DNA of 64,000 bases from assembly GCA_019635795.1 (NCBI GenBank), contig JAHBYV010000005.1, positions 1 to 64,000 of the forward strand, written 5' to 3'. Made by a program: the position numbers and the translations under genes. This DNA is from Rhizobiaceae bacterium (GTDB taxonomy: Bacteria > Pseudomonadota > Alphaproteobacteria > Rhizobiales > Rhizobiaceae). Positions 25,501-34,542 of the stretch are shown here, one piece after another (position 1 is the first letter of the stretch; every line of letters starts with the position of its first letter). A model generated the notes under the pieces. It saw only the letters and a list, made by a program, of their open reading frames with translations. It was not told where the DNA came from and did no database searches.

Positions 25501-26175
25501 GCCCCGGACACGGCGCATTTCGGTCGATGAAAGCGGTGAGGCTGGCATCCAGCCGAATGAATTTCTAACCGACAGATAGTAGAGCATCTGCGCACGGTCA
25601 TCGGGATCAACAATCACGATTTTGGAGGGCTTCTCGCCGATGCGCGCGACCGCGGCTTCGCCCTGGGCGAGACTTACCGAGCCTTGTTCATTGTAGAATT
25701 CGACAAGGCCTTCCAGAACGATGATCGAGGTTTTGTCGCCATCAACGGTCATGGTCCAGTCGGTGCCGCGAATTGCGGCCGTTGCGGCAGGTGTTTCAAC
25801 CGTTAAACCTTGCCCGCCGCGCTCGGCACGCGCCCAGATCGTCCCCGACTCGAGGCCGAATTTTGTTTCCGACGGCGTTCCAATTTGCTTGACCACAAGT
25901 GTGGTGTTGCGGCCAAGGCGAACCTGCGTGCGATCAGAAAACAGCACCGCGAGATTACCAAGCGCATTGGTGCGCAACACATCGCCGGGCAAAAGATCCT
26001 GATTTACATCAACGCCGCGCCATGCGCTCACGTCGATGAACCGGACCTCCTCGCCAATTTTTCGCGCAATAACGGTTCCCGCAGCCGGCTGGTTACGGGG
26101 CAGGATATCCGCATAAGACTGTACGGCGCAGCCGGAAATGGCCAGCGCAAGCATAACGCGCTTCAGTCCACGCAT
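22501..26175 (-). CDS. FecR-domain, TPR and outer-membrane beta-barrel fusion protein
   Basis: A 1224-residue envelope protein. The N-terminal signal could be lipoprotein-type (ISGC at about 13-16) or cleaved after SYA. A FecR-type domain follows (about 40-190; RLGRNTTLVV, ESGTIWARAE, VETPAATAAIRGTDW). A long tetratricopeptide array spans about 330-620 (for example YANLAILYLDQDRLSEAKALI). The last 500 residues are rich in alternating aromatic strands and end in FVGTFKVRF with terminal Phe, like a TonB-receptor or porin barrel. The gene is the first of a pair with the CHASE2 cyclase (TGATG junction). A plausible model is an outer-membrane to periplasm sensor passing information to the cyclase; this is inference. 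Confidence 0.85.
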   Translation of the reverse strand: MRGLKRVMLALAISGCAVQSYADILPRNQPAAGTVIARKIGEEVRFIDVSAWRGVDVNQDLLPGDVLRTNALGNLAVLFSDRTQVRLGRNTTLVVKQIGTPSETKFGLESGTIWARAERGGQGLTVETPAATAAIRGTDWTMTVDGDKTSIIVLEGLVEFYNEQGSVSLAQGEAAVARIGEKPSKIVIVDPDDRAQMLYYLSVRNSFGWMPASPLSSTEMRRVRGEIGAKPPAARSIDDWLDLAEASFSYDGKAAALEAAKNIRGKHLSRSQKARLDLIDALVAGSRHEFDLAAKLFQRSAPGLDARRRAMALYGGYFSRSLADPDRTEAEPNVPHSGPYGALAKAWTAGFLKDIPAAIEIIQQAEKEYPDDPSLPAYRAQLAILVDDRPQVEEAISRSLSIDPDDPTALEARANYLAGIKSDMKGAFADIERAAEIAPGSSSIWNAMGNIQSSRDATREAEAAFKRAIELEPMDPISYANLAILYLDQDRLSEAKALIDRALELDPAFDVALTARGRYHLQTGELEKGVQDLLAASTVSPAYAQGLLLLSAGYYESGQREPAAQALENADRLDPNDPVTANHATAIAIDDYDSDRAISNAQEAMRRSRARGGDYAPVSSNTEAGSTLNEAFRLQGLDAWGRFYSDSAFNAFSGASYVDQAVTGSANPFANSITYGGNTFVPTINNAGFSALFQGLMFSPEMISGRSRSANILRRPFVEGAVGTGFVKTGTDWKQTAQGELQAFQVSPFPWSFYGDVKWQPSREYRQDTAPGSAIPFTDFTLDYESLIGTGYFTAKPTPNDRLVTYLNVQDIKDNLTDSRIDLAGPDALNYSRNDSYRSTTGGIGWSHTFGHHNVMNAAIFASDVRQTNVEGSEYVFQLPPDITIYTQRETNTNDQKSYLAALNHTVETGDVVWRYGAEVGKIDIHQTVSASVFFPQLGTGFENSISAESDTTFGRVYADATMQVTPDLKLEAGAFATLFDDSVDADRFEPRIGAAWEFMPGQSLRAGYIRETEAASDMTLAPIGIVGMQSNQLPMAVGGYSDTFAARWDAEWTSRFFTSIDYQHQSVHDLSIPIPGTTNTIAVSEGQIDRVSGTANLWLGHGFGVFATASYADSEDKDPQSPGFGLGLPYVPELSGRAGITWVNPANIKLTLAATYVGERQSGQGRDELEDYWTADAFLTWEPFDKRFELQLGAYNLLDEEFLVAPNTPGWGQTFVGTFKVRF

Positions 26176-26324
26176 GTTTATTATCTGTTTTGACCCTCAA
26201 AGAAAGAATTAGACGTATACAAAGGCTAGAAGCTGTCAAGTTTTCGTTGCTGAATAAGAAACGTTGCGGCATTCATCGTTCCTGTATTGCTGTAGAATGG
26301 CAACATCTTGCGAGATAAAAGAAT

Positions 26325-26894
26325 ATGCCAGCGCCTGATAATCAGAAAAATAAGCCCCAAAAAGATGGTGCGGTATCAGTGTTGGATCAGGAATATTTGA
26401 AGCATCTAATAAAGATAAACGATATATTTTATAACCAGATCAGCACTGCCGATCAGAAAGCGGCATTCATATTCACCTTTATGATGGCGTTTCTTATCAG
26501 TTCCACTGAAGGTAAAGAGGTTTTCAGCCTGGACAGGTATAAGTCTGGAGAGGTCGTTGCTGTCATACTGTCGGGCTTCATGGCTCTTTCGGTGTTGGTA
26601 TCGGTCGTTTCAGCGGTGCTGGTTGTCCTGCCTCGCCACGTAAAATCATCAACGTCGCTCTATTGGGTGGATTGGTCGAAGAATCGCAAGACCCTGGCCG
26701 AGGCATATGAGGGAAAAGACGCGGGTTATCTATTTACGGAATATCTTGCCAACGCCGATACTCTCGCAGCTATCGCAGGTGCAAAATACAAGTTTGTTTG
26801 GCTGGCGTTTCGGGGGCTTCTCGTCAGCGTCGTGGGCTACGTGCTGCTGTTGATCTGGCAAGTCGGAGGAACGGCTTTGCCTGCTGGGGGATAG
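26325..26894 (+). CDS. membrane protein resembling DUF5706/PycTM Pycsar effectors
   Basis: A 189-residue protein with a short hydrophilic N-terminus and an amphipathic segment ending in STADQKAAFIFTF, close to the ADxKAxxxL motif of DUF5706 proteins. Hydrophobic segments lie at about 45-62, 82-105 and 163-182. Proteins of this type are the membrane effectors of Pycsar anti-phage systems, where cCMP or cUMP made by a dedicated cyclase triggers membrane damage. Here the gene is divergent from the FecR-CHASE2 cyclase pair, not in an operon with a cytoplasmic PycC. The assignment rests on motif resemblance by eye. It could equally be an unrelated small membrane protein. Confidence 0.5.
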   Translation: MPAPDNQKNKPQKDGAVSVLDQEYLKHLIKINDIFYNQISTADQKAAFIFTFMMAFLISSTEGKEVFSLDRYKSGEVVAVILSGFMALSVLVSVVSAVLVVLPRHVKSSTSLYWVDWSKNRKTLAEAYEGKDAGYLFTEYLANADTLAAIAGAKYKFVWLAFRGLLVSVVGYVLLLIWQVGGTALPAGG

Positions 26895-26903
26895 AAATAA
26901 AAA

Positions 26904-26927
26904 GGCCCGTTCCTGTGGGAACGGGCC
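26904..26927. terminator. terminator-like hairpin after the DUF5706-like gene
   Basis: A perfect hairpin with 10-bp arms (GGCCCGTTCC and its complement, TGTG loop) lies ten bases past the stop. An A-run precedes it, giving a U-run only for minus-strand transcription, although the nearest upstream gene is on the plus strand. It may therefore work in both directions or mainly shield the locus from antisense transcription. Confidence 0.7.
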
Positions 26928-27081
26928 ATCGCTTGCGGGCTTGGGGCTTGGGGGGCAAGCGGATGCATTTTGTATATACGATGGTATAAGAATTGTCACC
27001 TACTAATTTTAAGAATTTGCGATTTTGCACATCTGGCCCATCAGCCTTTTGCGAAATGCCGTATTGCTTGGGGTTTGTGAG

Positions 27082-28254
27082 ATGAATACCCCAATGCGCA
27101 TGACGTTTTTTCCTTCAACCGCCGTGCGGCTTGCCTTTGGTGGAATGGCCGCGATGGCCGTTGCAATGGGAATCGGGCGATTCGTGTTCACTCCGATCCT
27201 GCCTTCCATGATGGACGAGTTGGGACTGTCGCCCGCTCAGGCAGGCTGGATCGCCTCGGCGAATTATCTTGGCTATCTCGTGGGTGCGTTTGCGACGATG
27301 GGCGCGTGGGCTGGCGGCCGGGAGCGTTCAATGATGCTTTGTGGCCTCGGTGCCAGCACGATTTTGACCGCTGCAATGGGATTGAGCGAAAGCCTTGCCG
27401 CGTTTTTGCTGATTCGCTTTCTTGCGGGCGTCGCAAGTGCATTCGTCATGGTCTTTCTTGCTTCGATCGTTTTCAGCCATTTGGACGTGGCACGGAAAAC
27501 GCATCTGCAGGCCGTTCATTTCGCCGGCGTCGGGATCGGCATTTCGTTGTCGTCAGTAATGATGGCGCTGATCGGGGCTTTTCGAGCACCCTGGATGGAC
27601 GGTTGGTTTGGCGCGGCGATCCTTTCGGCACTGGGGCTAATTTTCGTCGCGTTTACCATCAGGGAGGGACCCGTCAGATTTGCAGCGACCTATGCGCCGG
27701 AGCCCGCGTTACCGCGTGATCCGGCCTTGTTTCGGGTGATCGCCGCTTACGGGCTGTTTGGGGTAGGCTACATTGTAACTGCCACTTTTCTTGTTGCCAT
27801 CGTGCGGGAGAGCGATGCGGCGCGCAGCTTTGAGGCATTGGTATGGTTCGTAACCGGCATTGCGATTATCCCGTCCACATATTTGTGGAGCGGGTTCGCG
27901 CGCCGAAAGGGGCCCGCCACAGCCTATGCGGCCTGTTGCGTAGTTGAGGCAATTGGCGTGGCTGCCAGCGTCTGGATAGGTGGATGGGTGGGGCCCGTGC
28001 TTGCCGGTATATTGCTCGGGTTGACCTTCGTTGCCATGACAGCGTTTGGCTTGCAGGCAGCGCGCATTCTTGCACCTCAATCTCCGCGCCGTGTTCTGTC
28101 TCTCATGACTGCATGGTTCGGCGTGGGTCAAATAATAGGGCCGGTTATTGCCGGGCTTATTGCCGAGTCGACTGGCAGCTATTTCGTCGCTTCAATGTTG
28201 GCAGCTTTCGTCCTGCTTTTGAGCGGAGCAATTGTGCGACCCTGGTCCCGTTGA
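27082..28254 (+). CDS. YbfB/YjiJ-family MFS transporter
   Basis: A 390-residue major-facilitator protein with about 12 membrane segments. The N-terminal AVAMGIGRFVFTPILPSM motif is typical of the YbfB/YjiJ (MFS_4) subgroup, and the GWIASANYLGYLVGA second helix follows. The frame opens at 27025, but the ATG at 27082 gives a normal MFS N-terminus. The substrate is unknown. It is a single gene with no functional partner nearby and is followed after 117 bases by bacA. Confidence 0.88.
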   Translation: MNTPMRMTFFPSTAVRLAFGGMAAMAVAMGIGRFVFTPILPSMMDELGLSPAQAGWIASANYLGYLVGAFATMGAWAGGRERSMMLCGLGASTILTAAMGLSESLAAFLLIRFLAGVASAFVMVFLASIVFSHLDVARKTHLQAVHFAGVGIGISLSSVMMALIGAFRAPWMDGWFGAAILSALGLIFVAFTIREGPVRFAATYAPEPALPRDPALFRVIAAYGLFGVGYIVTATFLVAIVRESDAARSFEALVWFVTGIAIIPSTYLWSGFARRKGPATAYAACCVVEAIGVAASVWIGGWVGPVLAGILLGLTFVAMTAFGLQAARILAPQSPRRVLSLMTAWFGVGQIIGPVIAGLIAESTGSYFVASMLAAFVLLLSGAIVRPWSR

Positions 28255-28371
28255 ACCTTTCTGACAGAAATGTAACGCGCCATCCCATTCCTTTGTCACA
28301 ATTTATGTGACTTTATGCCGGCGATTTTTCCGACGCCAATGTGGCGGCAACCGTTCTGAAGGAAGCTCGAA

Positions 28372-29628
28372 TTGTTCGTCTCTTTCTTTCCCAAGCCCAA
28401 GATGTTCTTCATCTCAGCCGCTCTGTGGGCACTGTTTGGCATATTGCTCTGGTTTTTTGGCGGGCGCGATCTGGGTGCCGTGTTCGGATTGCCTCCTGCG
28501 CCACAGGGTCAACCCCCGATTTTGGGAATTCCGGTTTTTGTCTCCGCGCCATTCTTATGGTTCTACGTCTATTTCGTGGTGTTCTTGAGCGCGTTCTATC
28601 TGTTTTGGCGGTTTTACTCGCCTCACCCATGGCAGAACTGGTCGATTCTCGGCTCCGCGCTTATTCTGTTCTCGACCTACATTTCGGTTGAGATCTATGT
28701 CGCACTGAACAATTGGCGCGGGCCGTTTTTCGATCTTTTCCAGAAAGCGCTTACGCCGCCGCCGTCGGTTGCCGCTTCAGAGCTTTACAGCATGTTCTGG
28801 ATTTATGCCTGGATCGGCGCAATGTTCGTCACGAACTTCGTGCTGACTCGCTTCTTTGTCAGCCACTATATCTTCCGCTGGCGCACGGCGATGAACGATT
28901 ATTACATGTCGCATTGGCAGCGCCTGCGTCATATTGAAGGCGCGTCTCAGCGTGTGCAGGAAGACACGATGCGCTTTTCAACGACAATGGAAGGCCTTGG
29001 AGTCGCGTTCGCCGACGCAATACTGACCTTGATTGCGTTCTTGCCGGTGCTGGCTGAGCTTTCAAAGCACATAACCGAACTGCCGCTGGTTGGCCCGCTT
29101 CCATATTCACTGGTGATCGCGGCTCTTGTCTGGGCATTTTTCGGAACGGGGCTGCTCGCTCTGGTAGGCATCAAGTTGCCGGGTCTGGAATTCAGGAACC
29201 AACGCGTCGAGGCCGCATATCGCAAGGAGCTCGTTTATGGTGAGGATGACGCCAGCCGCGCCGAACCGATGACAGTTCGCGAATTGTTTGACGATGTGCG
29301 GCGCAACTATTTCCGCCTGTATTTCCACTATGCGTACTTCAATATCTTCCGCTCAGGATTCGGTCAGGCCGACGCGATTTTCTCCAGCTTGATACTGATT
29401 CCAACGATTGCGGCGGGAAAGATCACGCTTGGCATCTGGCAGCAGATTGCGACAGCCTTCAGCCAGGTGTCGTCCTCTTTCCAGTATCTCGTGAATGCAT
29501 GGCCGACAATTGTGGAGCTACTCTCTATATATAAGCGCCTTCGCGCGTTCGAAGCCACGCTTGAGGGAGAGCCCTTGCCGGAGATTGACAAGCGCTTTCT
29601 TGAGCGGCAGGGCGCAGTAAAGGAATGA
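28372..29628 (+). CDS. bacA: SbmA/BacA-family peptide antibiotic transporter
   Basis: A 418-residue inner-membrane protein of the SbmA/BacA family, with about seven or eight hydrophobic helices and the length expected for BacA. Recognisable blocks include [51 protein letters not shown] and [13 protein letters not shown]. BacA imports proline-rich and other peptides, bleomycin-like drugs and thiazole-modified peptides. It is needed for long-term intracellular survival of Brucella and of rhizobia in legume nodules. The start is a TTG at 28372, with GAAGGAAG a few bases before it; the next ATG (28402) would remove ten residues. Confidence 0.92.
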   Translation: MFVSFFPKPKMFFISAALWALFGILLWFFGGRDLGAVFGLPPAPQGQPPILGIPVFVSAPFLWFYVYFVVFLSAFYLFWRFYSPHPWQNWSILGSALILFSTYISVEIYVALNNWRGPFFDLFQKALTPPPSVAASELYSMFWIYAWIGAMFVTNFVLTRFFVSHYIFRWRTAMNDYYMSHWQRLRHIEGASQRVQEDTMRFSTTMEGLGVAFADAILTLIAFLPVLAELSKHITELPLVGPLPYSLVIAALVWAFFGTGLLALVGIKLPGLEFRNQRVEAAYRKELVYGEDDASRAEPMTVRELFDDVRRNYFRLYFHYAYFNIFRSGFGQADAIFSSLILIPTIAAGKITLGIWQQIATAFSQVSSSFQYLVNAWPTIVELLSIYKRLRAFEATLEGEPLPEIDKRFLERQGAVKE

Positions 29629-29723
29629 AATCTGCGAGAGGAAGAGGCTTTTCCCCTTCCAACGCGGCGAATATCCGCTAAAAGGCGCGCAACAGCCTCA
29701 TTTCGGGGCGCACGGACGATTTG

Positions 29724-30389
29724 ATGACGGACGACAGTTTTTTTCGTGAAGTTCAGGAAGAGATTCGTCAGGAAAAGGCGAAGGCTCTCTGGGATCGCTA
29801 CGGCGCAGTTCTGATAGGGCTTGCGGTTGCAATCGTTCTGGCAACGATTGGCTTCGTTGCCTATGAATACTGGCGCGAAATGCGCTCCGGCAGCGCTGGC
29901 GACGCGTTTGGGCAAGCACTCCAGCTTGCGCGCGATGGCAAAAACGACGAGGCACTGGCCGCGTTAAAGCAGATCGAGGAAAACGCGCATGGTGCGTATC
30001 CTGTACTTGCTCGCATGCGCGCCGCGACAGTGTTGGCCGAAAAGGGTGACGCCGCAGCAGCCGTTGCAGCTTTTGACGCTGTGGCAAAGGATAGTTCTGC
30101 CGATGTCGCGCTGAAGGACATCGCACGGCTGCGTGCCGGTTTGCTGTTGGTCGATAGCGGTTCTTATGCCGATGTTGCTGACCGTGTGCAGACGCTTGCC
30201 GGTGATACCAACCCCATGAGAAGCGCCGCGCGTGAAGCTCTTGGCCTATCGGCCTGGAAAGAGGGGAAGGGCGAAGAGGCAATGAAGCACTTTGAGCAGA
30301 TTGCCAATGATGACGCAGCCCCGCAGGACGCCCGCCAACGCGCCAATCTTATGATAGAGCTGCTGCGCAGTTCTGGCATCAAGTCGTAA
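29724..30389 (+). CDS. YfgM-like TPR membrane protein (DUF2133/ancillary SecYEG type)
   Basis: A 221-residue protein with a short cytoplasmic N-terminus (REVQEEIRQEKAKALWDRYG), one membrane helix (about 27-47) and a periplasmic tetratricopeptide-like region. This is the alphaproteobacterial counterpart of YfgM, a partner of the SecYEG translocon. It lies nine bases upstream of der, the same order as yfgM-bamB-der in enterobacteria but without bamB, which supports the call. The ATG at 29724 is preferred over the TTG just before it. Confidence 0.8.
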   Translation: MTDDSFFREVQEEIRQEKAKALWDRYGAVLIGLAVAIVLATIGFVAYEYWREMRSGSAGDAFGQALQLARDGKNDEALAALKQIEENAHGAYPVLARMRAATVLAEKGDAAAAVAAFDAVAKDSSADVALKDIARLRAGLLLVDSGSYADVADRVQTLAGDTNPMRSAAREALGLSAWKEGKGEEAMKHFEQIANDDAAPQDARQRANLMIELLRSSGIKS

Positions 30390-30398
30390 TGGTGGCGA

Positions 30399-31820
30399 AT
30401 GTCATTCACGGTTGCGATCATAGGCCGTCCAAATGTCGGCAAGTCCACGCTTTTCAACAGGCTGGCGGGCCGCAAACTGGCTTTGGTGGATGACACGCCG
30501 GGGGTAACCCGCGATCGTCGTATCCACCCTGCCAAACTTTATGATCTGACGTTTGAAGTCGTTGACACGGCGGGGTTTGAAGATGCCGCCGCGGCCACCT
30601 TGCAAGGCCGGATGCGTCAGCAGACCGAAATAGCGATCCGCGAAGCTGACGTCATATTTTTCGTGATCGATGCTAAGGCAGGTATTCTGCCTGACGACCG
30701 TACGTTTGCTGAAATTGTACGCCGCGCGTCCAAACCGGTGATTCTTGTTGCCAACAAATCCGAGGCCAGGGGGTCCGACGCGGGCTATCTGGAGTCTTTT
30801 GAGCTGGGTCTAGGTGAGCCTGTTCCGATCTCAGCCGAGCATGGACAAGGTATGCCCGATCTGCGCGATGCAATCATCGCGGCCATTGGCGAAGAACGCG
30901 CGTTTGGCGAAGACGAGGACGAGCTTGCCGAATCTGAACCGCTGATTGGCGAAGATGTTTCGGACGCGGATGAAGAGCCAGCCTATGACGATTCCAAGCC
31001 TCTGCGAATTGCAGTGGTGGGTCGCCCGAACGCGGGAAAGTCGACCCTCATCAATGCGCTGATCGGTGAAGAGCGATTGCTGACAGGCCCGGAGGCCGGA
31101 ATTACACGCGATTCCATTTCGGTTGACTGGACATGGCGAGATCGCCGCATAAAGCTGTTTGATACGGCTGGAATGCGCCGCAAGGCCAAAGTCCAGGAAA
31201 AACTGGAAAAGCTCTCTGTTTCGGACGGGTTGCGCGCTGTCCGGTTTGCCGAAGTCGTCATTATTGTCCTCGATGCGACCATTCCGTTTGAAAAGCAGGA
31301 TTTGCAGATTGCGGACCTGATCATTCGTGAAGGGCGTGCGCCAATCATAGCTTTTTCGAAATGGGATCTCATTGAGAACCGGCAAGAGACGCTTGCCGAA
31401 CTCCATGAAAAGACCGGGCGCTTGTTGCCGCAGGTGCGTGGATTGTTGGCCGTTCCCCTTTCAGCAGAAACCGGTCGCGGTCTGGACCGTCTCATGGAGG
31501 CGGTTGAAAAGGTTCATCGCGTCTGGAACAGGCGCGTTTCGACCGGCAGGCTCAATCGCTGGCTTGAAGGCGTTTTGGCTCATCATCCGCCACCTGCAGT
31601 TGCAGGCAGACGCCTGAAGATAAAATATATAACGCAGGTCAAGACACGCCCGCCTGGGTTCGTGCTTTCCACTTCGCGTCCCGATGCTTTGCCGCAATCC
31701 TATGTACGCTATCTGACGAACAGCCTGCGTGAGAGTTTCGACATGCCCGGTGTGCCTATCAGAATGGCGCTCCGCGCGCCGGACAATCCGTTTGCAGACA
31801 AGGCCAGAAAGAAGCGCTGA
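30399..31820 (+). CDS. der: Ribosome-biogenesis GTPase Der (EngA)
   Basis: A 473-residue protein with two GTPase domains in tandem, the hallmark of Der. The P-loops are GRPNVGKST (9-17) and GRPNAGKST (near 208). Both domains show DTAG and NKSE/SKWD-type base-recognition motifs. A C-terminal KH-like domain (about 380-473) binds RNA (the region with [15 protein letters not shown]). The acidic linker between the domains is typical. Der is required for 50S subunit assembly. The gene follows the YfgM-like gene by nine bases. Confidence 0.97.
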   Translation: MSFTVAIIGRPNVGKSTLFNRLAGRKLALVDDTPGVTRDRRIHPAKLYDLTFEVVDTAGFEDAAAATLQGRMRQQTEIAIREADVIFFVIDAKAGILPDDRTFAEIVRRASKPVILVANKSEARGSDAGYLESFELGLGEPVPISAEHGQGMPDLRDAIIAAIGEERAFGEDEDELAESEPLIGEDVSDADEEPAYDDSKPLRIAVVGRPNAGKSTLINALIGEERLLTGPEAGITRDSISVDWTWRDRRIKLFDTAGMRRKAKVQEKLEKLSVSDGLRAVRFAEVVIIVLDATIPFEKQDLQIADLIIREGRAPIIAFSKWDLIENRQETLAELHEKTGRLLPQVRGLLAVPLSAETGRGLDRLMEAVEKVHRVWNRRVSTGRLNRWLEGVLAHHPPPAVAGRRLKIKYITQVKTRPPGFVLSTSRPDALPQSYVRYLTNSLRESFDMPGVPIRMALRAPDNPFADKARKKR

Positions 31821-31885
31821 ACTCGCCGCGTTAACCGACAATCAAGGTTAATCATTCATTTTCGCCAACGATACAATTGTAGCGT

Positions 31886-33085
31886 GTGGCGAGGGTTGTC
31901 GGGTTGCGTGCGGGTGTGGGTTCTATTCTCGGGCATTGTGCGTCTGTAGCAAGACGTCAGCCGGCCTTGAGATCATCGCTATTGTTGGGTTTTGCATTCT
32001 TGCTCGCCTTCCCCACCGTTGGCGGGCGTCAGGATATTGCAGGGCTGATTGCAGGAGATGATTCGGGCATCGCGCGCTGGGCGGGCTATGTTCAAAAGTC
32101 GGCTGCTGGCTCAGTGCATCAAGCCGAGATGCCCTTTTTCGACCCCTCACTGGCTCCGGACAGTCTTTCTGGTGGAGGTTTGAAAGCACCCGGCTTGGGT
32201 ACGGTTGCCTTGCGCTCCGTGCGCAAGGGTTCAGAAAAAACGCCTGACGAATCACGCGTCAATTCATCTGAAAAAATGGGTCGTGTGCTGCATATCCAGC
32301 CTGTTGCGCCGCCGAAAGCGTTTAGTGCAGGTTCAATTTTTGATCGCACTTCAATGCTTGAGCCGACTTTATCAACACATGAAAAGCTGGCTTTTGCAAA
32401 GCCTGACATCAAGGGAAAAGAGGTTCAGATCGCCTCGGCATTCTACCTGAAAAAGTCGCCCGCAGAAAAATCAAGGGTTCCAAGCTATCTGGCTGAACTG
32501 GTGAACAACGATCGGCCGGACATCCTTGCCTATGCAGCGAATGAGCCGGACTATGCTCGAGCCTCGCCGTTCGCGAGCCTTCTAAAGGAAGAAGCGAATG
32601 ATGGCCGCTTTATTCCGCCTGTCGGTAAAGGCGACCATTCCTGGATGCAGCGAGCGCTCCCTGCATCTGTCTTTTCCGAAAAAGAACAGAAATGCCTCGC
32701 AAACGCTGTTTACTTTGAGGCGAGAGGCGAATCGCTGCGCGGTCAGGCTGCTGTCGCACAAGTTGTGCTGAACCGTGTGCGGAATCCCGCTTACCCCGGT
32801 TCGATTTGCGATGTGGTCTACCAAAACAGCACTTGGCGGAACGCGTGCCAGTTTTCGTTTGCCTGCGATGGGCGCAAGGACGTCATAACAAGCCGCGAGC
32901 ACTACAAAAAGGCGCAAGAAGTTGCGTTCGCAGTGACTGCCGGCAAGATTTTCATCTCCGAGGTCGGTTCGTCGACCCATTATTATGCTCAATACGTTAG
33001 CCCCGGATGGGCACGCTACATGAAACGAATGACGCGCATCGGGCTTCACATATTCTATCGCACAAAGAACGGCGGATGGAGCTGA
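31886..33085 (+). CDS. SleB/CwlJ-family cell-wall hydrolase
   Basis: A 399-residue protein with an N-terminal membrane or signal segment (LLLGFAFLLAFPTVGG, about 32-47), a long low-complexity middle region and a C-terminal Hydrolase_2 (SleB-like) domain from about 265 to the end. The probable catalytic Glu lies in VYFEARGE, and the domain continues with AAVAQVVLNRV, CQFSF and STHYYA. Such enzymes cut glycan strands and in non-sporulating alphaproteobacteria probably act in envelope remodelling. The GTG start at 31886 is not certain. The upstream gap holds an inverted repeat TTAACC-N9-GGTTAA (31832-31852). Confidence 0.85.
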   Translation: MARVVGLRAGVGSILGHCASVARRQPALRSSLLLGFAFLLAFPTVGGRQDIAGLIAGDDSGIARWAGYVQKSAAGSVHQAEMPFFDPSLAPDSLSGGGLKAPGLGTVALRSVRKGSEKTPDESRVNSSEKMGRVLHIQPVAPPKAFSAGSIFDRTSMLEPTLSTHEKLAFAKPDIKGKEVQIASAFYLKKSPAEKSRVPSYLAELVNNDRPDILAYAANEPDYARASPFASLLKEEANDGRFIPPVGKGDHSWMQRALPASVFSEKEQKCLANAVYFEARGESLRGQAAVAQVVLNRVRNPAYPGSICDVVYQNSTWRNACQFSFACDGRKDVITSREHYKKAQEVAFAVTAGKIFISEVGSSTHYYAQYVSPGWARYMKRMTRIGLHIFYRTKNGGWS

Positions 33086-33284
33086 CGGGCGCCGCGACAC
33101 GCCAATTCTTGGGAAAGTTGTCGCGGGCACGATGTCGCATCATTGTAAATAATTGAAAATAAACAGAAAAATCAGTTGCTGTTCAGCGCCTTACCTGTCT
33201 TGACGTGTGGGGCGGCCCTAACTATGTTGCGCGCGACTTTGGAGCGGTAATCCGGACGAGGGTTCGCCGGGCAGGGAGGTCGTT

Positions 33285-33683
33285 ATGGCCCGTGCAGGCA
33301 AGCCGGTAGGGACCGGAACATCCACGCCAGGTGATGCTGAGCAATCAGCCTCTCGCGAGCTGGAGCGTCGGCGGCGTGAACTGGAAGCTTCTCTGGCTTC
33401 GCGGCGTCCGCCGGAGAATGACGGGGATGAGGCATCGAAGTCGAGCAGTGTTGCCGGTTTCGGGAACGCTTTGAAACTATCCAGTGAGTTTATCGCTGGC
33501 GTGGTGGTTGGAGCGGGTCTGGGCTGGGTGATCGACAGTTGGGCGGGGACTTCGCCTTGGGGTTTGATCGTTTTTCTGCTGTTGGGTTTCGGCGCTGGTG
33601 TGCTGAATGTTTTGCGTTCGGCTGGACTTGTTGCCCATGCTGGCATAAGGCAACCTGATAAGGCCGGGAAACCGGAAGATTGA
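33285..33683 (+). CDS. atpI: ATP synthase protein I
   Basis: A 132-residue small membrane protein with a charged N-terminal half and two hydrophobic segments (about 65-85 and 90-112) containing GVVVGAGLGWVIDSW, typical of AtpI. It helps assemble the c-ring or handle magnesium in several bacteria and is not part of the finished enzyme. It leads the F0 operon, and a 199-base upstream gap probably holds the promoter. Confidence 0.93.
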   Translation: MARAGKPVGTGTSTPGDAEQSASRELERRRRELEASLASRRPPENDGDEASKSSSVAGFGNALKLSSEFIAGVVVGAGLGWVIDSWAGTSPWGLIVFLLLGFGAGVLNVLRSAGLVAHAGIRQPDKAGKPED

Positions 33684-33724
33684 AACTGCGCTTCGGCGCA
33701 TGACTTGAACGAGGGGTCACAAGC

Positions 33725-34474
33725 GTGGCGAACGATCCGATCCATCAATTTCAGATTGCCAAATGGATTCCGATTGAGATCGGTGGATATGATCTGTCCT
33801 TCACCAATTCGTCCGCTTTTATGGTGGCGACGGCTGTTGTGGCAGGCGCATTTCTCTTCGTGACGACCTCAAGCCGTGGGCTCATCCCGGGTCGGGCGCA
33901 GTCGGTTGCCGAAATGTCCTATGAGTTTGTGGCGAATATGCTGCGAGATGCTGCGGGTACGCAGGGTATGCGTTTTTTTCCGCTTGTGTTCTCGCTCTTC
34001 ATGTTCGTTCTTGTTGCGAATCTCATTGGTCTGTTTCCTTATTTCTTCACCGTAACAAGCCACATCATTGTGACCTTTGCACTTGCGCTGCTGGTTATTG
34101 GAACGGTGGTTGTCTACGGCTTTGCCAAGCATGGCTTTGGCTTTTTGAAGCTGTTTGTGCCGCATGGCGTGCCGGCAATTCTTGTGCCGCTCGTCGTGTT
34201 GATTGAAGTGATTTCGTTCCTTTCTCGCCCAATCAGCCTCTCTGTTCGTCTTTTTGCGAATATGCTAGCCGGGCACATCACGCTCAAGGTTTTCGCTGGC
34301 TTCGTAACATCGTTGATTGCATTCGGCCCGGTAGGCATAGCCGGTTCGATTTTGCCGTTGATCATGACGGTTGCGATTACTGCACTCGAATTCCTTGTCG
34401 CATTCCTGCAGGCCTATGTTTTCGCAGTGCTGACCTGCATGTATCTCAACGACGCGATCCATCCGGGTCACTGA
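33725..34474 (+). CDS. atpB: ATP synthase F0 subunit a
   Basis: A 249-residue integral membrane protein forming the proton half-channels. The conserved arginine block is [12 protein letters not shown], in which the Arg faces the c-ring. The N-terminal [24 protein letters not shown] is typical of alphaproteobacterial subunit a. The start is GTG at 33725, with a GAGGGG site upstream. It is followed by atpE, 68 bases on. Confidence 0.97.
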   Translation: MANDPIHQFQIAKWIPIEIGGYDLSFTNSSAFMVATAVVAGAFLFVTTSSRGLIPGRAQSVAEMSYEFVANMLRDAAGTQGMRFFPLVFSLFMFVLVANLIGLFPYFFTVTSHIIVTFALALLVIGTVVVYGFAKHGFGFLKLFVPHGVPAILVPLVVLIEVISFLSRPISLSVRLFANMLAGHITLKVFAGFVTSLIAFGPVGIAGSILPLIMTVAITALEFLVAFLQAYVFAVLTCMYLNDAIHPGH

Positions 34475-34542
34475 GTTAAGCGCAGCCTGTCGGCTGCAAT
34501 CCAGAAACGCATAAGAACTTTGAATCCAAAAGGAGTTGGACA

